A program made the position numbers and the translations under genes. Positions 33,285 to 41,592 of a DNA stretch of 41,592 bases are shown here, one piece after another; within the stretch, counting starts at the first letter, position 1; every line of letters starts with the position of its first letter. Source of the stretch: Desulfobacteraceae bacterium (GTDB lineage Bacteria > Desulfobacterota > Desulfobacteria > Desulfobacterales > Desulfosalsimonadaceae); contig JAIPES010000015.1 in NCBI GenBank assembly GCA_021737045.1, positions 1 through 41,592 of the forward strand. The letters run 5' to 3'. A model generated the notes under the pieces. That model saw only the letters and a program-made list of their open reading frames with translations, was not told where the DNA came from and did not search any database.

Positions 33285-34586
33285 ATGATATACGACATCG
33301 AGTATGAAACCATGCCCCGGGAAGCCCTGGAATCCATCCAGCTGCGGCGGCTGCAGGCAACGGTTTCCCGGGTGTATGCAACAGTTCCGCATTACCGGAA
33401 AAAATTTGACCAGGCCGGGCTGAAGCCCGGTGACATTCAGCGAATGGAAGACCTGCAGCGGCTGCCTTTCACCATTAAGCAGGATTTGCGGGACAATTAT
33501 CCCTTTGGCATGTTTGCGGTTCCCATGGACAACGTGGTGCGCATTCACGCCTCCTCGGGCACCACGGGAAAACCCACGGTTGTGGGCTACACCTCCCGGG
33601 ATATCAACACCTGGGCCGAACTCATGGCCCGCGCGCTTTCCGCTGGCGGGGCCACCCGGGGCGATATCATCCACAATGCCTACGGATACGGTTTGTTTAC
33701 AGGCGGGCTGGGCGTGCACTACGGGGCGGAAAAGCTCGGAGCTTCTGTCATACCGGTATCCGGTGGCAACACCAAGCGGCAGGTGGTAATCATGCGCGAC
33801 TTTGCCCCCACCATTCTCACGGCCACCCCCTCCTACTCCCTGCACCTGGCCGAGGCGGCCGAGGACATGGGGGTATCATTTAAGGATCTGAGCTTTAAGT
33901 TCGGCATTTTCGGCGCTGAGCCCTGGTCCGAGAACATGCGAAAGGAAATCGAGGAAAAGCTCAACCTCTCGGCCGTGGATATCTATGGCTTAAGTGAAGT
34001 GCTCGGCCCCGGGGTTTCCATAGAATGCCATGAGGCCAAAAACGGCCTGCACATCGCAGAAGATCATTTTATTGCCGAAATCATTGATCCGGTCACCGAA
34101 GAAGTGCTGCCCTACGGCGAAACCGGCGAACTGGTGCTGACATCCGTCACCAAGGAGGCCTTTCCGGTCATCCGCTACCGCACCCGGGACATCACCAGCT
34201 TAAATCCCGAACCGTGCGTTTGCGGGCGCACCATGGTCCGGATGGACAAAATCAGCGGCAGAACCGATGACATGCTCATTATCCGGGGCGTGAACGTGTT
34301 TCCCTCCCAGATCGAAAGCGTGCTCATGGAAATCGATGGCGTGGAACCCCATTACCAGATGGAAGTGGACCGCAAAGACAACCTGGACACCGTCACGGTC
34401 CGGGTGGAAGTCAGCCAGCAGATGTTTTCCGACGAGGTCAAGGAACTCCAGCGCTTTGAACAGCGTATTGAAAACGATATCAAGGAACTGCTGGGCATAT
34501 CCGTGGATGTCAAGCTCGCAGAGCCCAAAAGCATTGCCCGAAGCGAAGGCAAGGCCGCAAGGGTCATTGACAAACGAAAGATTTAG
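33285..34586 (+). CDS. paaK: Phenylacetate-CoA ligase family enzyme (PaaK)
   Basis: PaaK-type adenylate-forming enzymes activate phenylacetate or related aryl acids as CoA thioesters using ATP. The 433-residue protein is of normal length and has the phosphate loop SSGTTGKPT (residues 90-98), the [10 protein letters not shown] motif, the hinge [20 protein letters not shown] and the C-terminal lysine region SEGKAARV (K423), all intact, so it should be active. The ribosome site AAGGAGG is six bases before the ATG. An ACT protein and a Liv-type transporter follow. The true acid may be phenylacetate, indoleacetate or a similar product of aromatic amino-acid oxidation; sequence cannot decide. Confidence 0.93.
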   Translation: MIYDIEYETMPREALESIQLRRLQATVSRVYATVPHYRKKFDQAGLKPGDIQRMEDLQRLPFTIKQDLRDNYPFGMFAVPMDNVVRIHASSGTTGKPTVVGYTSRDINTWAELMARALSAGGATRGDIIHNAYGYGLFTGGLGVHYGAEKLGASVIPVSGGNTKRQVVIMRDFAPTILTATPSYSLHLAEAAEDMGVSFKDLSFKFGIFGAEPWSENMRKEIEEKLNLSAVDIYGLSEVLGPGVSIECHEAKNGLHIAEDHFIAEIIDPVTEEVLPYGETGELVLTSVTKEAFPVIRYRTRDITSLNPEPCVCGRTMVRMDKISGRTDDMLIIRGVNVFPSQIESVLMEIDGVEPHYQMEVDRKDNLDTVTVRVEVSQQMFSDEVKELQRFEQRIENDIKELLGISVDVKLAEPKSIARSEGKAARVIDKRKI

Positions 34587-34619
34587 CATCCACCCCAAAT
34601 GCAGAATAAGGAGAGATCC

Positions 34620-35051
34620 ATGCAAGCCGAACAGATTTCGATTTTCCTGGAAAACAAAGCCGGCCGCCTATCGGAGGTGACCGGGATTCTCTGGCAGAAT
34701 CAGGTCAACATCCGGGCCCTGGCTGTGGCCGACACAACCGATTTCGGCGTGCTGCGCCTGATTGTTGACGACAATGCCAAAGCCGAGCAGGTTCTGAAAA
34801 ACGCCGGATTCACGGTGCGCAAAACCAAGGTGGTGGCCGTCGAGGTTGCAGACCAGCCCGGCGGACTCCACAGCATCCTGGAAATGCTCTACAAAGCCGG
34901 CATCAACGTGGAATACATGTATGCCTTTGTCCGCCAGAGCGGGGACAATGCCGTGATGATCTTCCGGTTTGACCAGCCGGATCAGGCCATTGACGTACTT
35001 TCCCAAAACGGGGTGACCATCGTGGAAGGCGCGCGGCTCTATACCATGTAG
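34620..35051 (+). CDS. Tandem ACT-domain protein
   Basis: The 143-residue protein consists of two ACT domains (about 3-70, [20 protein letters not shown]; and 72-140, [20 protein letters not shown]). ACT domains bind amino acids as regulators. Nothing catalytic is attached, so it may be a stand-alone sensor of an amino acid connected with the pathway, possibly an aromatic or branched-chain one. It follows paaK by 33 bp with AAGGAGAG before the ATG at 34620. Genes of this kind often stand next to paaK in anaerobes, as I recall. Confidence 0.9.
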   Translation: MQAEQISIFLENKAGRLSEVTGILWQNQVNIRALAVADTTDFGVLRLIVDDNAKAEQVLKNAGFTVRKTKVVAVEVADQPGGLHSILEMLYKAGINVEYMYAFVRQSGDNAVMIFRFDQPDQAIDVLSQNGVTIVEGARLYTM

Positions 35052-35101
35052 CCGGCAGCCTGGGCTCCCCTCAGACCATTTTACAGGAAAGGAATCCTAT
35101 C

Positions 35102-36271
35102 ATGTGCTTTGTCAGAAAATACCGCCCCATTTTGCTGGCCGCAGCTTTGCTGAGCGCGGTTGTCTTTGCAGCCAATCCCGCTGCCGGCGCGGATTCCGGG
35201 AAAAATCCGTGGAAAATCGGCGGCATATTTTCCGTTACCGGACCGGCGTCCTTTCTCGGCGACCCCGAGAAAAAATCCATGGAACTGGCCATTGAAGAAA
35301 TCAATGCCGCAGGCGGCGTTGACGGCCGGATGCTGGAGGCCATTATCTATGACACCGAGGGAGATCCGTCAAAAGCCGTGATGGCAGCCGGGAAACTCAT
35401 CAACAAGGACCGGGTCACGGCGATTGCGGGCCCGAGCAGAACACCCACAACACTGGCCGTCGTTCCCATGGTTGAGCGGGCCAATCTTCCTTTTGTCAGC
35501 TGTGCGGCCGGCAACAAAATCGTCGAACCCATAAAGCCCTGGGTTTTTAAAACCGCCCAGAGCGACATCCAGGCCGTGGCGTCCATCTATGCCCACCTTG
35601 AAAAACAGGGCATTGACAGAATCGGTACGCTCACTGTGGCCAATTCATTTGGTGAAAGCGGCAGGGAACAGTTGATAGAGCAGGCAGGGGATTTCGGCAT
35701 CACTGTGGTACGCAGCGAAAGCTTCGGCGCCGGGGATACGGACATGACATCCCAGCTCACCAAGATCCGTCAGGAAAAACCCGGGGCCGTCATCTGCTGG
35801 GGAACCAATCCGGGTCCGGCGGTTGTGGCCAAAAATGTCGAGCAGCTCGGCCTTGACATTCCCCTCTACCAAAGCCACGGCGTGGCATCCCCGAAATTCA
35901 TCGAACTGGCCGGAGATTCGGCCGAAGGCATACTGCTGCCAACCGGAAAGATCCTCGTGGCCGATTTGCTGCCGGATAATGATCCCCAGAAGCAGGTGCT
36001 CACCGATTACATTGACGCCTATGAAACCAGGTATGACGAAACGGTATCCGGATTCGGCGGATATGCCTATGATGCGGTTTATCTGCTGGCCCGTGCCATG
36101 GAAGGCACCGGCGGGGACAAGGAAAAAATCCGTGAAAACCTTGAAAACATAAAAGGCCATGTGGGCATCAGCGGGGTATTTTCCTTCAGCCAAACCGATC
36201 ACAACGGCCTGGACCCGTCGGCTTTTGTCATGGTGCGCATTACCGACGGCAAGTGGCAGCTTGTGAAATAA
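35102..36271 (+). CDS. livK: Branched-chain amino-acid-type ABC transporter, substrate-binding protein
   Basis: This 389-residue periplasmic protein has a signal peptide of about 30 residues (cleavage after ANPAAGA). Its mature part belongs to the Peripla_BP_6/LivK family: IGGIFSVTGPASFLGDPEKK at the start, AIEEINAAGGVDGR, VTAIAGPSRTPTTLAVVPMV and FGGYAYDAVYLLARAME near the end. It captures the ligand for the LivHMGF membrane complex encoded just downstream. Being flanked by two CoA-ligase-like genes suggests that the ligand may be an aromatic acid rather than leucine or isoleucine. The ATG at 35102 has a moderate AGGAAAGGAA upstream. Confidence 0.92.
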   Translation: MCFVRKYRPILLAAALLSAVVFAANPAAGADSGKNPWKIGGIFSVTGPASFLGDPEKKSMELAIEEINAAGGVDGRMLEAIIYDTEGDPSKAVMAAGKLINKDRVTAIAGPSRTPTTLAVVPMVERANLPFVSCAAGNKIVEPIKPWVFKTAQSDIQAVASIYAHLEKQGIDRIGTLTVANSFGESGREQLIEQAGDFGITVVRSESFGAGDTDMTSQLTKIRQEKPGAVICWGTNPGPAVVAKNVEQLGLDIPLYQSHGVASPKFIELAGDSAEGILLPTGKILVADLLPDNDPQKQVLTDYIDAYETRYDETVSGFGGYAYDAVYLLARAMEGTGGDKEKIRENLENIKGHVGISGVFSFSQTDHNGLDPSAFVMVRITDGKWQLVK

Positions 36272-36294
36272 CCCGCCAATCCGGGAAAAAGCCC

Positions 36295-37170
36295 ATGCAG
36301 GAACTTTTGCAATACCTGTTTTCAGGCATGACCAACGGGGCTGTGTACGCGGTGATTGCCCTGGGGTTTTCCATGCTCTACAGTTCCACGGACCTGATTA
36401 ATTTCGCCCACGGGGAATTTGTCATGCTCGGGGCCCTTTGCATGGTCAGCCTGACAGCAGGTGCGGGGCTCGCCCTGGTACCCGCTTTTTTTGTCACCGT
36501 GGCGGCAGTCGCCGCGGCAGGGATGCTTTTTGAACGACTGGCCATCCGGCCGGTACGGCATCCCCAACCCATTGTCCTGATTATCATTACTGTTGGGGCC
36601 TCGATCTTTCTGCGGGGCACGGGCATGCTTATCTGGGGAAAGGATGCCCACAGCATGCCGCCGTTTCTCGACATTGCCCCCATTGACATCGCAGGCGCCC
36701 GCCTGCTGGCCCAAAGCGTTTGGATTCTTGTGATTGTCACCGCGCTTGCCGCCGGCCTGCACCTGTTTTACAAAAAAACCCTGACCGGAAAAGCCATGAC
36801 CGCCTGTGCGGTAAATAAAAAAGGGGCATGGATCGTCGGAATCCCGTTTAAATGGATGGTGCTGCTGGCATTCGGCCTGTCCACCGGCCTGGGGGCCGTG
36901 GCCGGGGCCAGCATCGCACCGATTACCATGTCGAGCTACGACATGGGCACCATCCTGGGGCTAAAAGGATTCTGCGGGGCCATGCTCGGCGGTCTGGGCA
37001 GCCTCTGGGGGGCGATTTTAGGCGGCTTTCTGCTCGGGATCCTCGAGGCCATGGGCGTGGGGTTTGTCTCCTCGGGATTTAAAGATGCAACCGCCTTTCT
37101 GCTGCTTTTGCTGGTACTCTATATCCGGCCCCAGGGCATTTTGGGCACGGCCGAGGTCAAACGGTTTTAA
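36295..37170 (+). CDS. livH: Branched-chain amino-acid-type ABC transporter permease LivH
   Basis: This 291-residue inner-membrane permease has about eight hydrophobic helices. Family marks are GMTNGAVYAVIALGFSMLYS at the N-terminus, STDLINFAHGEFVMLGA, and the C-terminal coupling region GLKGFCGAMLGGLGSLWGAI. It pairs with LivM and is driven by LivG and LivF. The start ATG at 36295 follows GGGAAAAAG; a longer frame reaching into livK is discounted. The gap to livK is 23 bp, so the genes are one operon. Confidence 0.93.
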   Translation: MQELLQYLFSGMTNGAVYAVIALGFSMLYSSTDLINFAHGEFVMLGALCMVSLTAGAGLALVPAFFVTVAAVAAAGMLFERLAIRPVRHPQPIVLIIITVGASIFLRGTGMLIWGKDAHSMPPFLDIAPIDIAGARLLAQSVWILVIVTALAAGLHLFYKKTLTGKAMTACAVNKKGAWIVGIPFKWMVLLAFGLSTGLGAVAGASIAPITMSSYDMGTILGLKGFCGAMLGGLGSLWGAILGGFLLGILEAMGVGFVSSGFKDATAFLLLLLVLYIRPQGILGTAEVKRF

Positions 37171-37171
37171 C

Positions 37172-38128
37172 ATGGACGATAAATATCTGCCCGCAATCTA
37201 TACAGGCTTTGCCCTTGGCATCGCTTTTCTGGGATGGCGCATTGATAATGCCTATTATTTGCAGCTGCTGATTTTCATCGGCTTAAACACCTTGCTGGCC
37301 CTTTCCCTGAACATGCTCATGGGCTATGCCGGCCAGATATCCCTGGGACATGCGGCCTTTTACGGCATTGGCGCGTATGTGACCGCAATACTGAGCACCA
37401 CTTACCAGGTGCCGCCCCTGCTGGCCCTCCCGGCCGCCGTTGGTGCAGCCATGGTAATCGCCTGGATCGTTGGCATACCCACGCTTCGGCTTTCCGGCTA
37501 TTACCTGGGCATGGGAACCCTGGGATTTGGCATGATTGTCCATATTGTACTTCGGGAATGGGGTAGTGTAACCGGGGGCGCATCCGGATTTGTGGGGATT
37601 CCGCCCCTGGAAATCGGCCCTGTCAGCTTTGCCTCCAGCAAATCCTACTTCTTTCTGGTATGGGCGGTGGTGCTGGCAGTGATCATCCTTTGCCGGCGCA
37701 TCATCGACTCCCGGGTGGGCCGGGCCCTTTGTGCGATCCATGACGGGGAAAAGGCCGCGGCCGCCGTGGGTGTCAACACCCGGCGCCTAAAGCTCCAGGT
37801 ATTTGTTTTAAGTGCGGGAATTGCCGCTCTGGCCGGATTTCTCTACGCTCACCTGGTGTTTTTCATCAGCCCGGGCAGCTTTGGTTTCATGGCTTCAATC
37901 AAAATTGTGACCATGGTGGTCATCGGCGGGATGGCCAGCATCTGGGGAGCGCTTTTCGGCGCATCGCTTCTCACCCTTTTGCCGGAATGGCTCCATGCCT
38001 TTTCGGAATTCGAAATGGTGGTATACGGCCTGATCCTCATGGTCGTGATGATTTTCATGCCCCGGGGGCTGACCCGGGGTCTGATGGACATTTATGAACG
38101 GTACCGCAAAACCCATGACCGGCAGTGA
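37172..38128 (+). CDS. livM: Branched-chain amino-acid-type ABC transporter permease LivM
   Basis: This 318-residue permease has about nine membrane helices. The LivM marks are LNMLMGYAGQISLGHAAFYG, the cytoplasmic loop SRVGRALCAIHDGEKAAAAVGVN, and the C-terminal coupling segment KIVTMVVIGGMASIWGALFG. The ATG at 37172 begins one base after the livH stop; the ribosome site is weak (GAGGTC 13 bases upstream), so translation is likely coupled to livH. The end overlaps livG by 14 bp with the preferred livG start. Confidence 0.93.
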   Translation: MDDKYLPAIYTGFALGIAFLGWRIDNAYYLQLLIFIGLNTLLALSLNMLMGYAGQISLGHAAFYGIGAYVTAILSTTYQVPPLLALPAAVGAAMVIAWIVGIPTLRLSGYYLGMGTLGFGMIVHIVLREWGSVTGGASGFVGIPPLEIGPVSFASSKSYFFLVWAVVLAVIILCRRIIDSRVGRALCAIHDGEKAAAAVGVNTRRLKLQVFVLSAGIAALAGFLYAHLVFFISPGSFGFMASIKIVTMVVIGGMASIWGALFGASLLTLLPEWLHAFSEFEMVVYGLILMVVMIFMPRGLTRGLMDIYERYRKTHDRQ

Positions 38129-38903
38129 CCCCATACTGGAAATCCGTGACGTGGACAAGGCTTTTGGCGGCGTCCAGGCCCTGGACCGGATCGGCTTTGC
38201 CCTTGAAAAAGCCTCAATCACCGGATTGATCGGCCCCAACGGCGCGGGCAAGACCACTTTGTTTAATGTAATCACGGGAATATTCGCCCCGGATGCCGGC
38301 GACATACGCTTTGCCGGTCAATCCATTGAAAATCTGGAAGTCCACCAGCGGGTCTCCCTTGGCATTGCCCGCACATTTCAGAACGTGGAGCTTTTCGAAA
38401 GCATGACCGCTATGGAAAACATTCTGGTGGGCCTCTATACCCGGACCCGGGCGGGTATGATCCAAAGCATGCTGCGCCTGCCCCGCACCCGCCAGGAAGA
38501 AGCCCGTGCCCGGGATCAGGCCATGGAACTTTTAAATTTTGTGGGGCTCCGGGACTACGCAAGCCGAAAAAGCGGGGATTTGCCTTTTGGATGGCAGCGA
38601 ATGCTGGAGGTGGCCCGGGCCATGGCAGCACAACCGCACCTGCTGCTGCTCGATGAGCCGGCAGCCGGATTAAACATTTCAGAAACCGGCCATCTCGGAG
38701 AACTGATCAAAGAAATTCGCAAACAGGGCATCACGATTCTGCTGGTGGAGCATGATATGAGCCTGACCATGTCCATTTCTGATCAAATCGTGGTGCTTGA
38801 CCAGGGCAGAAAAATCGCCGAAGGCACTCCGAGGGCGGTTCAGGAAAACAAGGCGGTCATGGCGGCCTACCTGGGCAAAAAAGCAAACCCGACAAACAAT
38901 TGA
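38115..38903 (+). CDS. livG: Branched-chain amino-acid-type ABC transporter ATPase LivG
   Basis: This 262-residue ABC ATPase has Walker A GPNGAGKTT, the Q-loop region IARTFQNVELFESMTAMENI, the LivG-type signature PFGWQRMLEVARAM (in place of LSGGQ, as is common in LivG), Walker B LLLLDEPAAGL and the H-loop LLVEHDM. It powers transport with LivF. The ATG at 38115 is preferred because the family N-terminus aligns there; an in-frame ATG at 38094 would add seven residues and overlap livM by 35 bp. Neither has a strong ribosome site, so coupling to livM is likely. Confidence 0.92.
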   Translation: MTGSDPILEIRDVDKAFGGVQALDRIGFALEKASITGLIGPNGAGKTTLFNVITGIFAPDAGDIRFAGQSIENLEVHQRVSLGIARTFQNVELFESMTAMENILVGLYTRTRAGMIQSMLRLPRTRQEEARARDQAMELLNFVGLRDYASRKSGDLPFGWQRMLEVARAMAAQPHLLLLDEPAAGLNISETGHLGELIKEIRKQGITILLVEHDMSLTMSISDQIVVLDQGRKIAEGTPRAVQENKAVMAAYLGKKANPTNN

Positions 38904-38913
38904 AAACTCCCTT

Positions 38914-39654
38914 ATGCTGCGCATTCGCAATCTCAAATGTTTCTACGGCCGGATCATGGCGGTCAAAGGCGTGAGCCTGTCGGTAAACCCCGGGGAAATC
39001 ATCTGCCTGATCGGTGCCAACGGCGCGGGCAAAACCACGCTGCTTTCAGCCGTGTGCGGCCTGCTGACCGACTGGACCGGGCAGATCGATTTTGAAAAAA
39101 AAAGCCTAAAAGGCCTGGAGCCCCCGGCCATTGTGCGAGCCGGCATCAGCCTGGTACCGGAGGGACGGCAGATTTTTGCACCGCTTTCCGTGCTCGACAA
39201 TTTAAGACTCGGTGCCTATACCATGTACAAGAAAAAGGCCCATGCAGCCATACAACAGGACCTGGAATCGGTCATGGAGTTGTTTCCCATTTTGCGGCAG
39301 CGGCAGCGGCAGCCGGCAGGCACTCTTTCAGGCGGAGAACAGCAGATGCTGGCCATTGCAAGGGCGCTGATGGCCAGGCCCAGGCTTCTGCTGCTCGATG
39401 AGCCCTCCATGGGACTGGCCCCCATGGTGGTGGAAAAAATCCTGGAAGTGATTTCCCTGCTGCGCTCCCGGGGCCTGACCATCGTTTTGGTGGAACAAAA
39501 CGCCCTGGCCGCCCTGGAAGTCTCGGACCGGGGCTATGTATTTGAAACCGGAGCCGTGGTGCTCCAGGGCGGGGCCGGTGAACTGATGGCGGACAAGGAT
39601 GTCAAACGCGCCTATCTGGGCAAGGATTATGGAGACTTTTACGATGCCGGATGA
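38914..39654 (+). CDS. livF: Branched-chain amino-acid-type ABC transporter ATPase LivF
   Basis: The 246-residue ATPase has Walker A GANGAGKTT, the signature LSGGEQQMLAIARAL, Walker B LLLLDEPSMGL and the H-loop-like IVLVEQNALAAL that marks LivF. It is the second ATPase of the transporter. The ATG at 38914 comes 10 bp after the livG stop and has no clear Shine-Dalgarno sequence, so reinitiation after livG is probable. Its 3' end overlaps the second PaaK-like gene by 11 bp, linking that gene firmly to the transport operon. Confidence 0.92.
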   Translation: MLRIRNLKCFYGRIMAVKGVSLSVNPGEIICLIGANGAGKTTLLSAVCGLLTDWTGQIDFEKKSLKGLEPPAIVRAGISLVPEGRQIFAPLSVLDNLRLGAYTMYKKKAHAAIQQDLESVMELFPILRQRQRQPAGTLSGGEQQMLAIARALMARPRLLLLDEPSMGLAPMVVEKILEVISLLRSRGLTIVLVEQNALAALEVSDRGYVFETGAVVLQGGAGELMADKDVKRAYLGKDYGDFYDAG

Positions 39655-40891
39655 TCCCTTTTTTCAGCTCTCAGCCGAAGAAAAACAACAGGTACAGTTA
39701 GAGCGGCTGCAAAGCACGTTAAACCGGGCCTGCCGCCATGTGCCCTTTCATGCCAACCGACTCGGCGTACTGGGCATCGAGCCCTCGGACATCTCCGCTT
39801 TGGCCGACATTGCCCGCCTGCCCTTTATGGAGCGGGCGGATTTCAGCGAACATTATCCCTATGACCTGTTTGCCGTGCCCTTGAGAGACATCGTGCGAAT
39901 CCACACGGCACCCGGCACCACCCGCAATCCAACGGTCAGCGGCTATACAGCACAGGATCTGGAACACTGGCGGCAGATTCCGGGCCGGGCTCTTCGCACG
40001 GCGGGCATCGGGGCCAATGACATCCTCCAGATCGCCCTGAATCCGGGGCTGGCCAACTGGGGGCGGGATTACAAGGACGGGGCCGAAGCCATCGGGGCCA
40101 GCGTGATTCCCAACACCCCGCTTTCAGTGGAAAAACAGCTCATGGTGCTGCGTGACTACAAGACCACAGTGCTGATCACCACCCCGGCCATGGCCGGTCA
40201 CCTTGCCGATTACACGGCGGAAAAAGGTATCGGGCCGGCATCGCTTTCCCTGCACACCCTGGTTTTGTGCGGGGAGTCCATTGACCCGGAGTTTCGAAAC
40301 AGCATTGAAACCCGGCTGCATGTGCGCACATGGCTGCACTACGGGTTAAGCGAAATTCCCGGGCCGGCGATTTCCTTTGAATGCCAGGCACACGGCGGAC
40401 TCCATATCCAGGAGGATCATTTTCTGGCTGAAATCATTGACCCGGAAACCCGGGAGGTGCTTTCGCCGGGCAGCACCGGGGAACTGGTGCTCACCACCCT
40501 TACCACCCGGGCCTTTCCCCTGATCCGTTTTAAAACCGGTGACCGTGCCCGGCTGCTGGAAGATCCCTGTTCGTGCGGCAACACGCTTGTGCGCATGAAA
40601 TGGGATTCAGAGCGTACAGACGATATTATGAACATTGACGGAGTCAATGTTCACGGCAATCAGGCGGGATTTCATCTCAAGGAAATGATGGAGATGGATC
40701 CGCGACGGATCTCCTACCGGGTGGCGCATCAACAGGGCCGCAAGGTCCTGGAAGTGCTCATGGAAATGAACGATGCCATATTTTCCGATGAAATAAAGGA
40801 GCTGGAACAGCTGCTGCGCCGGTCTGAAAACCGGCTCCGGGAAAATCTGGGCGTGCCTGTGGCCATCCGCCTGGTGGAGTCAAAAGGATAA
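39644..40891 (+). CDS. PaaK-like protein with degraded catalytic motifs
   Basis: This 415-residue protein is plainly related to the upstream PaaK across its length, but the key sites have changed. The phosphate loop reads TAPGTTRNPT (residues 88-97) instead of SSGTTGKPT, and the hinge region reads SERTDDIMNIDGVNVHGNQA instead of [20 protein letters not shown]. The C-terminal catalytic lysine segment (SEGKAARV in the first copy) is missing; the protein ends at VESKG. YGLSEIPGPAISFECQ is retained. It may be a pseudo-enzyme with a regulatory or binding role, or use altered chemistry. The ATG at 39644 follows GGAGA and overlaps livF by 11 bp. The frame is intact, so it is not a pseudogene by disruption. 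Confidence 0.9.
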   Translation: MPDDPFFQLSAEEKQQVQLERLQSTLNRACRHVPFHANRLGVLGIEPSDISALADIARLPFMERADFSEHYPYDLFAVPLRDIVRIHTAPGTTRNPTVSGYTAQDLEHWRQIPGRALRTAGIGANDILQIALNPGLANWGRDYKDGAEAIGASVIPNTPLSVEKQLMVLRDYKTTVLITTPAMAGHLADYTAEKGIGPASLSLHTLVLCGESIDPEFRNSIETRLHVRTWLHYGLSEIPGPAISFECQAHGGLHIQEDHFLAEIIDPETREVLSPGSTGELVLTTLTTRAFPLIRFKTGDRARLLEDPCSCGNTLVRMKWDSERTDDIMNIDGVNVHGNQAGFHLKEMMEMDPRRISYRVAHQQGRKVLEVLMEMNDAIFSDEIKELEQLLRRSENRLRENLGVPVAIRLVESKG

Positions 40892-40895
40892 ACAA

Positions 40896-40918
40896 GGGGG
40901 CAAGAGCTCCCTGCCCCC
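40896..40918. terminator. GC-rich hairpin between convergent genes
   Basis: GGGGGCA (40896-40902) and TGCCCCC (40912-40918) form a 7-bp stem around a 9-nt loop, between the second PaaK-like gene and the convergent lipoprotein gene. T-runs are absent or short on both sides, so it is a possible bidirectional terminator of moderate strength. Confidence 0.5.
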
Positions 40919-40930
40919 CGAAAAATTGAT

Positions 40931-41380
40931 TTATTCCACGATTTCATGGGATGTAATCACCACTTTCAACCCGTCGGGAAGACCTTCGGGGACTTCAGAT
41001 CCGCTCTGGGCAGAGTAAAAGGCCACTTCCTCAAATTCAAATTCTTCCTGGGCACCAGCCGCGAGATAATTGATCACGTCCATTTGATTGGGCATTTTGT
41101 CCACATCACTGACAAACCAGGTGGCGTTAATGATCTGCTCGCCGCAGGATTCGCACATGCCGGTGACTTTCACGTTTTTAACATCCACATCACCGGTGTT
41201 GGCAATGGTGCCGCTGGCATCAATCACATAGGAAATATCACTGTCTTTTCGGATTGAAAATTCAGAATCCACAATCTCAAGACTGGCCTGTTTTTCCTCC
41301 CTGGCGCATCCGAGCAAACACAATCCTCCAACCAGAATCGACAAAACAATGAACCCAACGTATTGAAACCTTGTACGCAT
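40931..41380 (-). CDS. Small lipoprotein of unknown function (FxLYD-like)
   Basis: I do not recognise a specific family. From the ATG at 41380 (GGGAGG upstream) the product is 149 residues, with a lipoprotein signal ending LCLLGC. The mature part is a single beta-rich domain with a SGTIANTGDVDVKNVKVTGM segment like FxLYD-type immunoglobulin-like domains. It carries a CESCGE motif whose two cysteines could form a disulfide or bind metal. A longer frame to 41509 has no start signals. The repeat at 41455 begins just upstream, so its promoter would have to lie close to or inside that repeat. Confidence 0.75.
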   Translation of the reverse strand: MRTRFQYVGFIVLSILVGGLCLLGCAREEKQASLEIVDSEFSIRKDSDISYVIDASGTIANTGDVDVKNVKVTGMCESCGEQIINATWFVSDVDKMPNQMDVINYLAAGAQEEFEFEEVAFYSAQSGSEVPEGLPDGLKVVITSHEIVE

Positions 41381-41454
41381 CTTTTCCTCCCTGTCTGCTT
41401 CATGAAAATTTTTCCCGACACACCAAAATGACTTTTTCCCCTGAATAAAGCACT

Positions 41455-41592
41455 GATGGCACCGTAAAAAGTCTGATTTTAGATGGTGCCGTAAAAAGTT
41501 CAAGATCAAGGCTTGCGCAATTTCGAAGAATACAGCGTACTTATCCGTACGTGAAATTCTGAGAAATTGCGCGTAACGCAGATATTGGACTT
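41455..41592. repeat. Hairpin-forming intergenic repeat, cut by the window edge
   Basis: Two direct units GATGGCACCGTAAAAAGT (41455-41472) and GATGGTGCCGTAAAAAGT (41482-41499) are followed by a large imperfect palindrome at 41515-41572. Its outer arms are GCGCAATTTC and GAAATTGCGC, and its tip is CGTAC-TTATCC-GTACG, with about 20 of 26 paired positions by eye. The last visible bases (TTGGACTT) would begin the inverted copy of the end unit. I recall this type as abundant in Desulfobacterales genomes, but cannot verify it here. Confidence 0.75.

Noticed and set aside
33075-33845. A 256-codon minus-strand frame opposite the paaK start and leader
   Set aside because: It overlaps the conserved PaaK N-terminus in antisense, and its sequence resembles no family.
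1-41592. CRISPR arrays, prophage or insertion sequences
   Set aside because: No regularly spaced repeats, transposase, integrase or phage structural genes were seen on either strand.

Overview
The window reads as chromosomal DNA of a moderately GC-rich Gram-negative bacterium, most likely a sulfate-reducing or syntrophic Desulfobacterota (Desulfobacterales-like). This is inferred from gene content: a selenocysteine tRNA, an MglA/roadblock signalling locus, a PaaK-ACT-Liv activation and uptake cluster, lipoproteins and LapA implying an outer membrane, and a repeat at the right edge that I remember as typical of Desulfobacterales. No rRNA, phage, transposase or CRISPR array is visible.

Layout. 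1-4605 (minus): a housekeeping run, recA (3' end cut off by the window), thpR, pgpA, larC and an M20 peptidase. 4673-4770 (plus): tRNA-Sec(UCA) with its own promoter. 5164-7677 (plus): a methyl-accepting chemotaxis protein and a CheW. 7725-18035 (minus): an 11-gene block encoding an MglA-type GTPase, two roadblock/LC7 proteins, a PilB/GspE-type ATPase, a PilZ protein, a membrane class III nucleotide cyclase, a response regulator, a zinc-ribbon/Cache/HAMP receptor without an output domain, and three poorly characterised proteins. A sigma70-like promoter lies upstream, with a perfect 11-bp inverted repeat whose proximal arm contains the -35 hexamer. This is the best candidate for an undescribed system: a surface-sensing or polarity module joining GTPase, c-di-GMP, cyclic nucleotide and pilus-motor functions.

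18317-30602 (minus): purB, a duplicated-repeat cell-wall amidase, mutS, a LapA-like protein, a dGTPase-like HD protein, an ATP-grasp ligase, two lipoproteins and an RpoH-type sigma factor, many overlapping or tightly spaced. 30603-31335: a gene-free stretch with a degenerate repeat element, a 16-bp tandem repeat and tRNA-Arg(UCU). 31336-31953 (minus): a methyltransferase. 32136-40891 (plus): a crotonase, then a strong promoter with a roughly 310-nt leader holding mutually exclusive hairpins and two intrinsic terminators, then paaK, a double-ACT protein, livKHMGF and a second PaaK-like protein whose catalytic motifs are degraded. 40931-41380 (minus): a small lipoprotein. The window ends inside a hairpin-rich intergenic repeat.

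How the genes work together. The paaK-to-paaK2 block probably imports an amino-acid-like or aryl-acid substrate through a Liv-type ABC transporter and activates it as a CoA thioester, with the ACT protein as a possible amino-acid sensor and the leader as a possible attenuator. In the mgl block the PilZ and cyclase genes overlap by ATGA directly downstream of the motor ATPase, which suggests that second-messenger signalling is coupled to motor control. Several genes in the window appear to start with TTG, so start sites are argued case by case.
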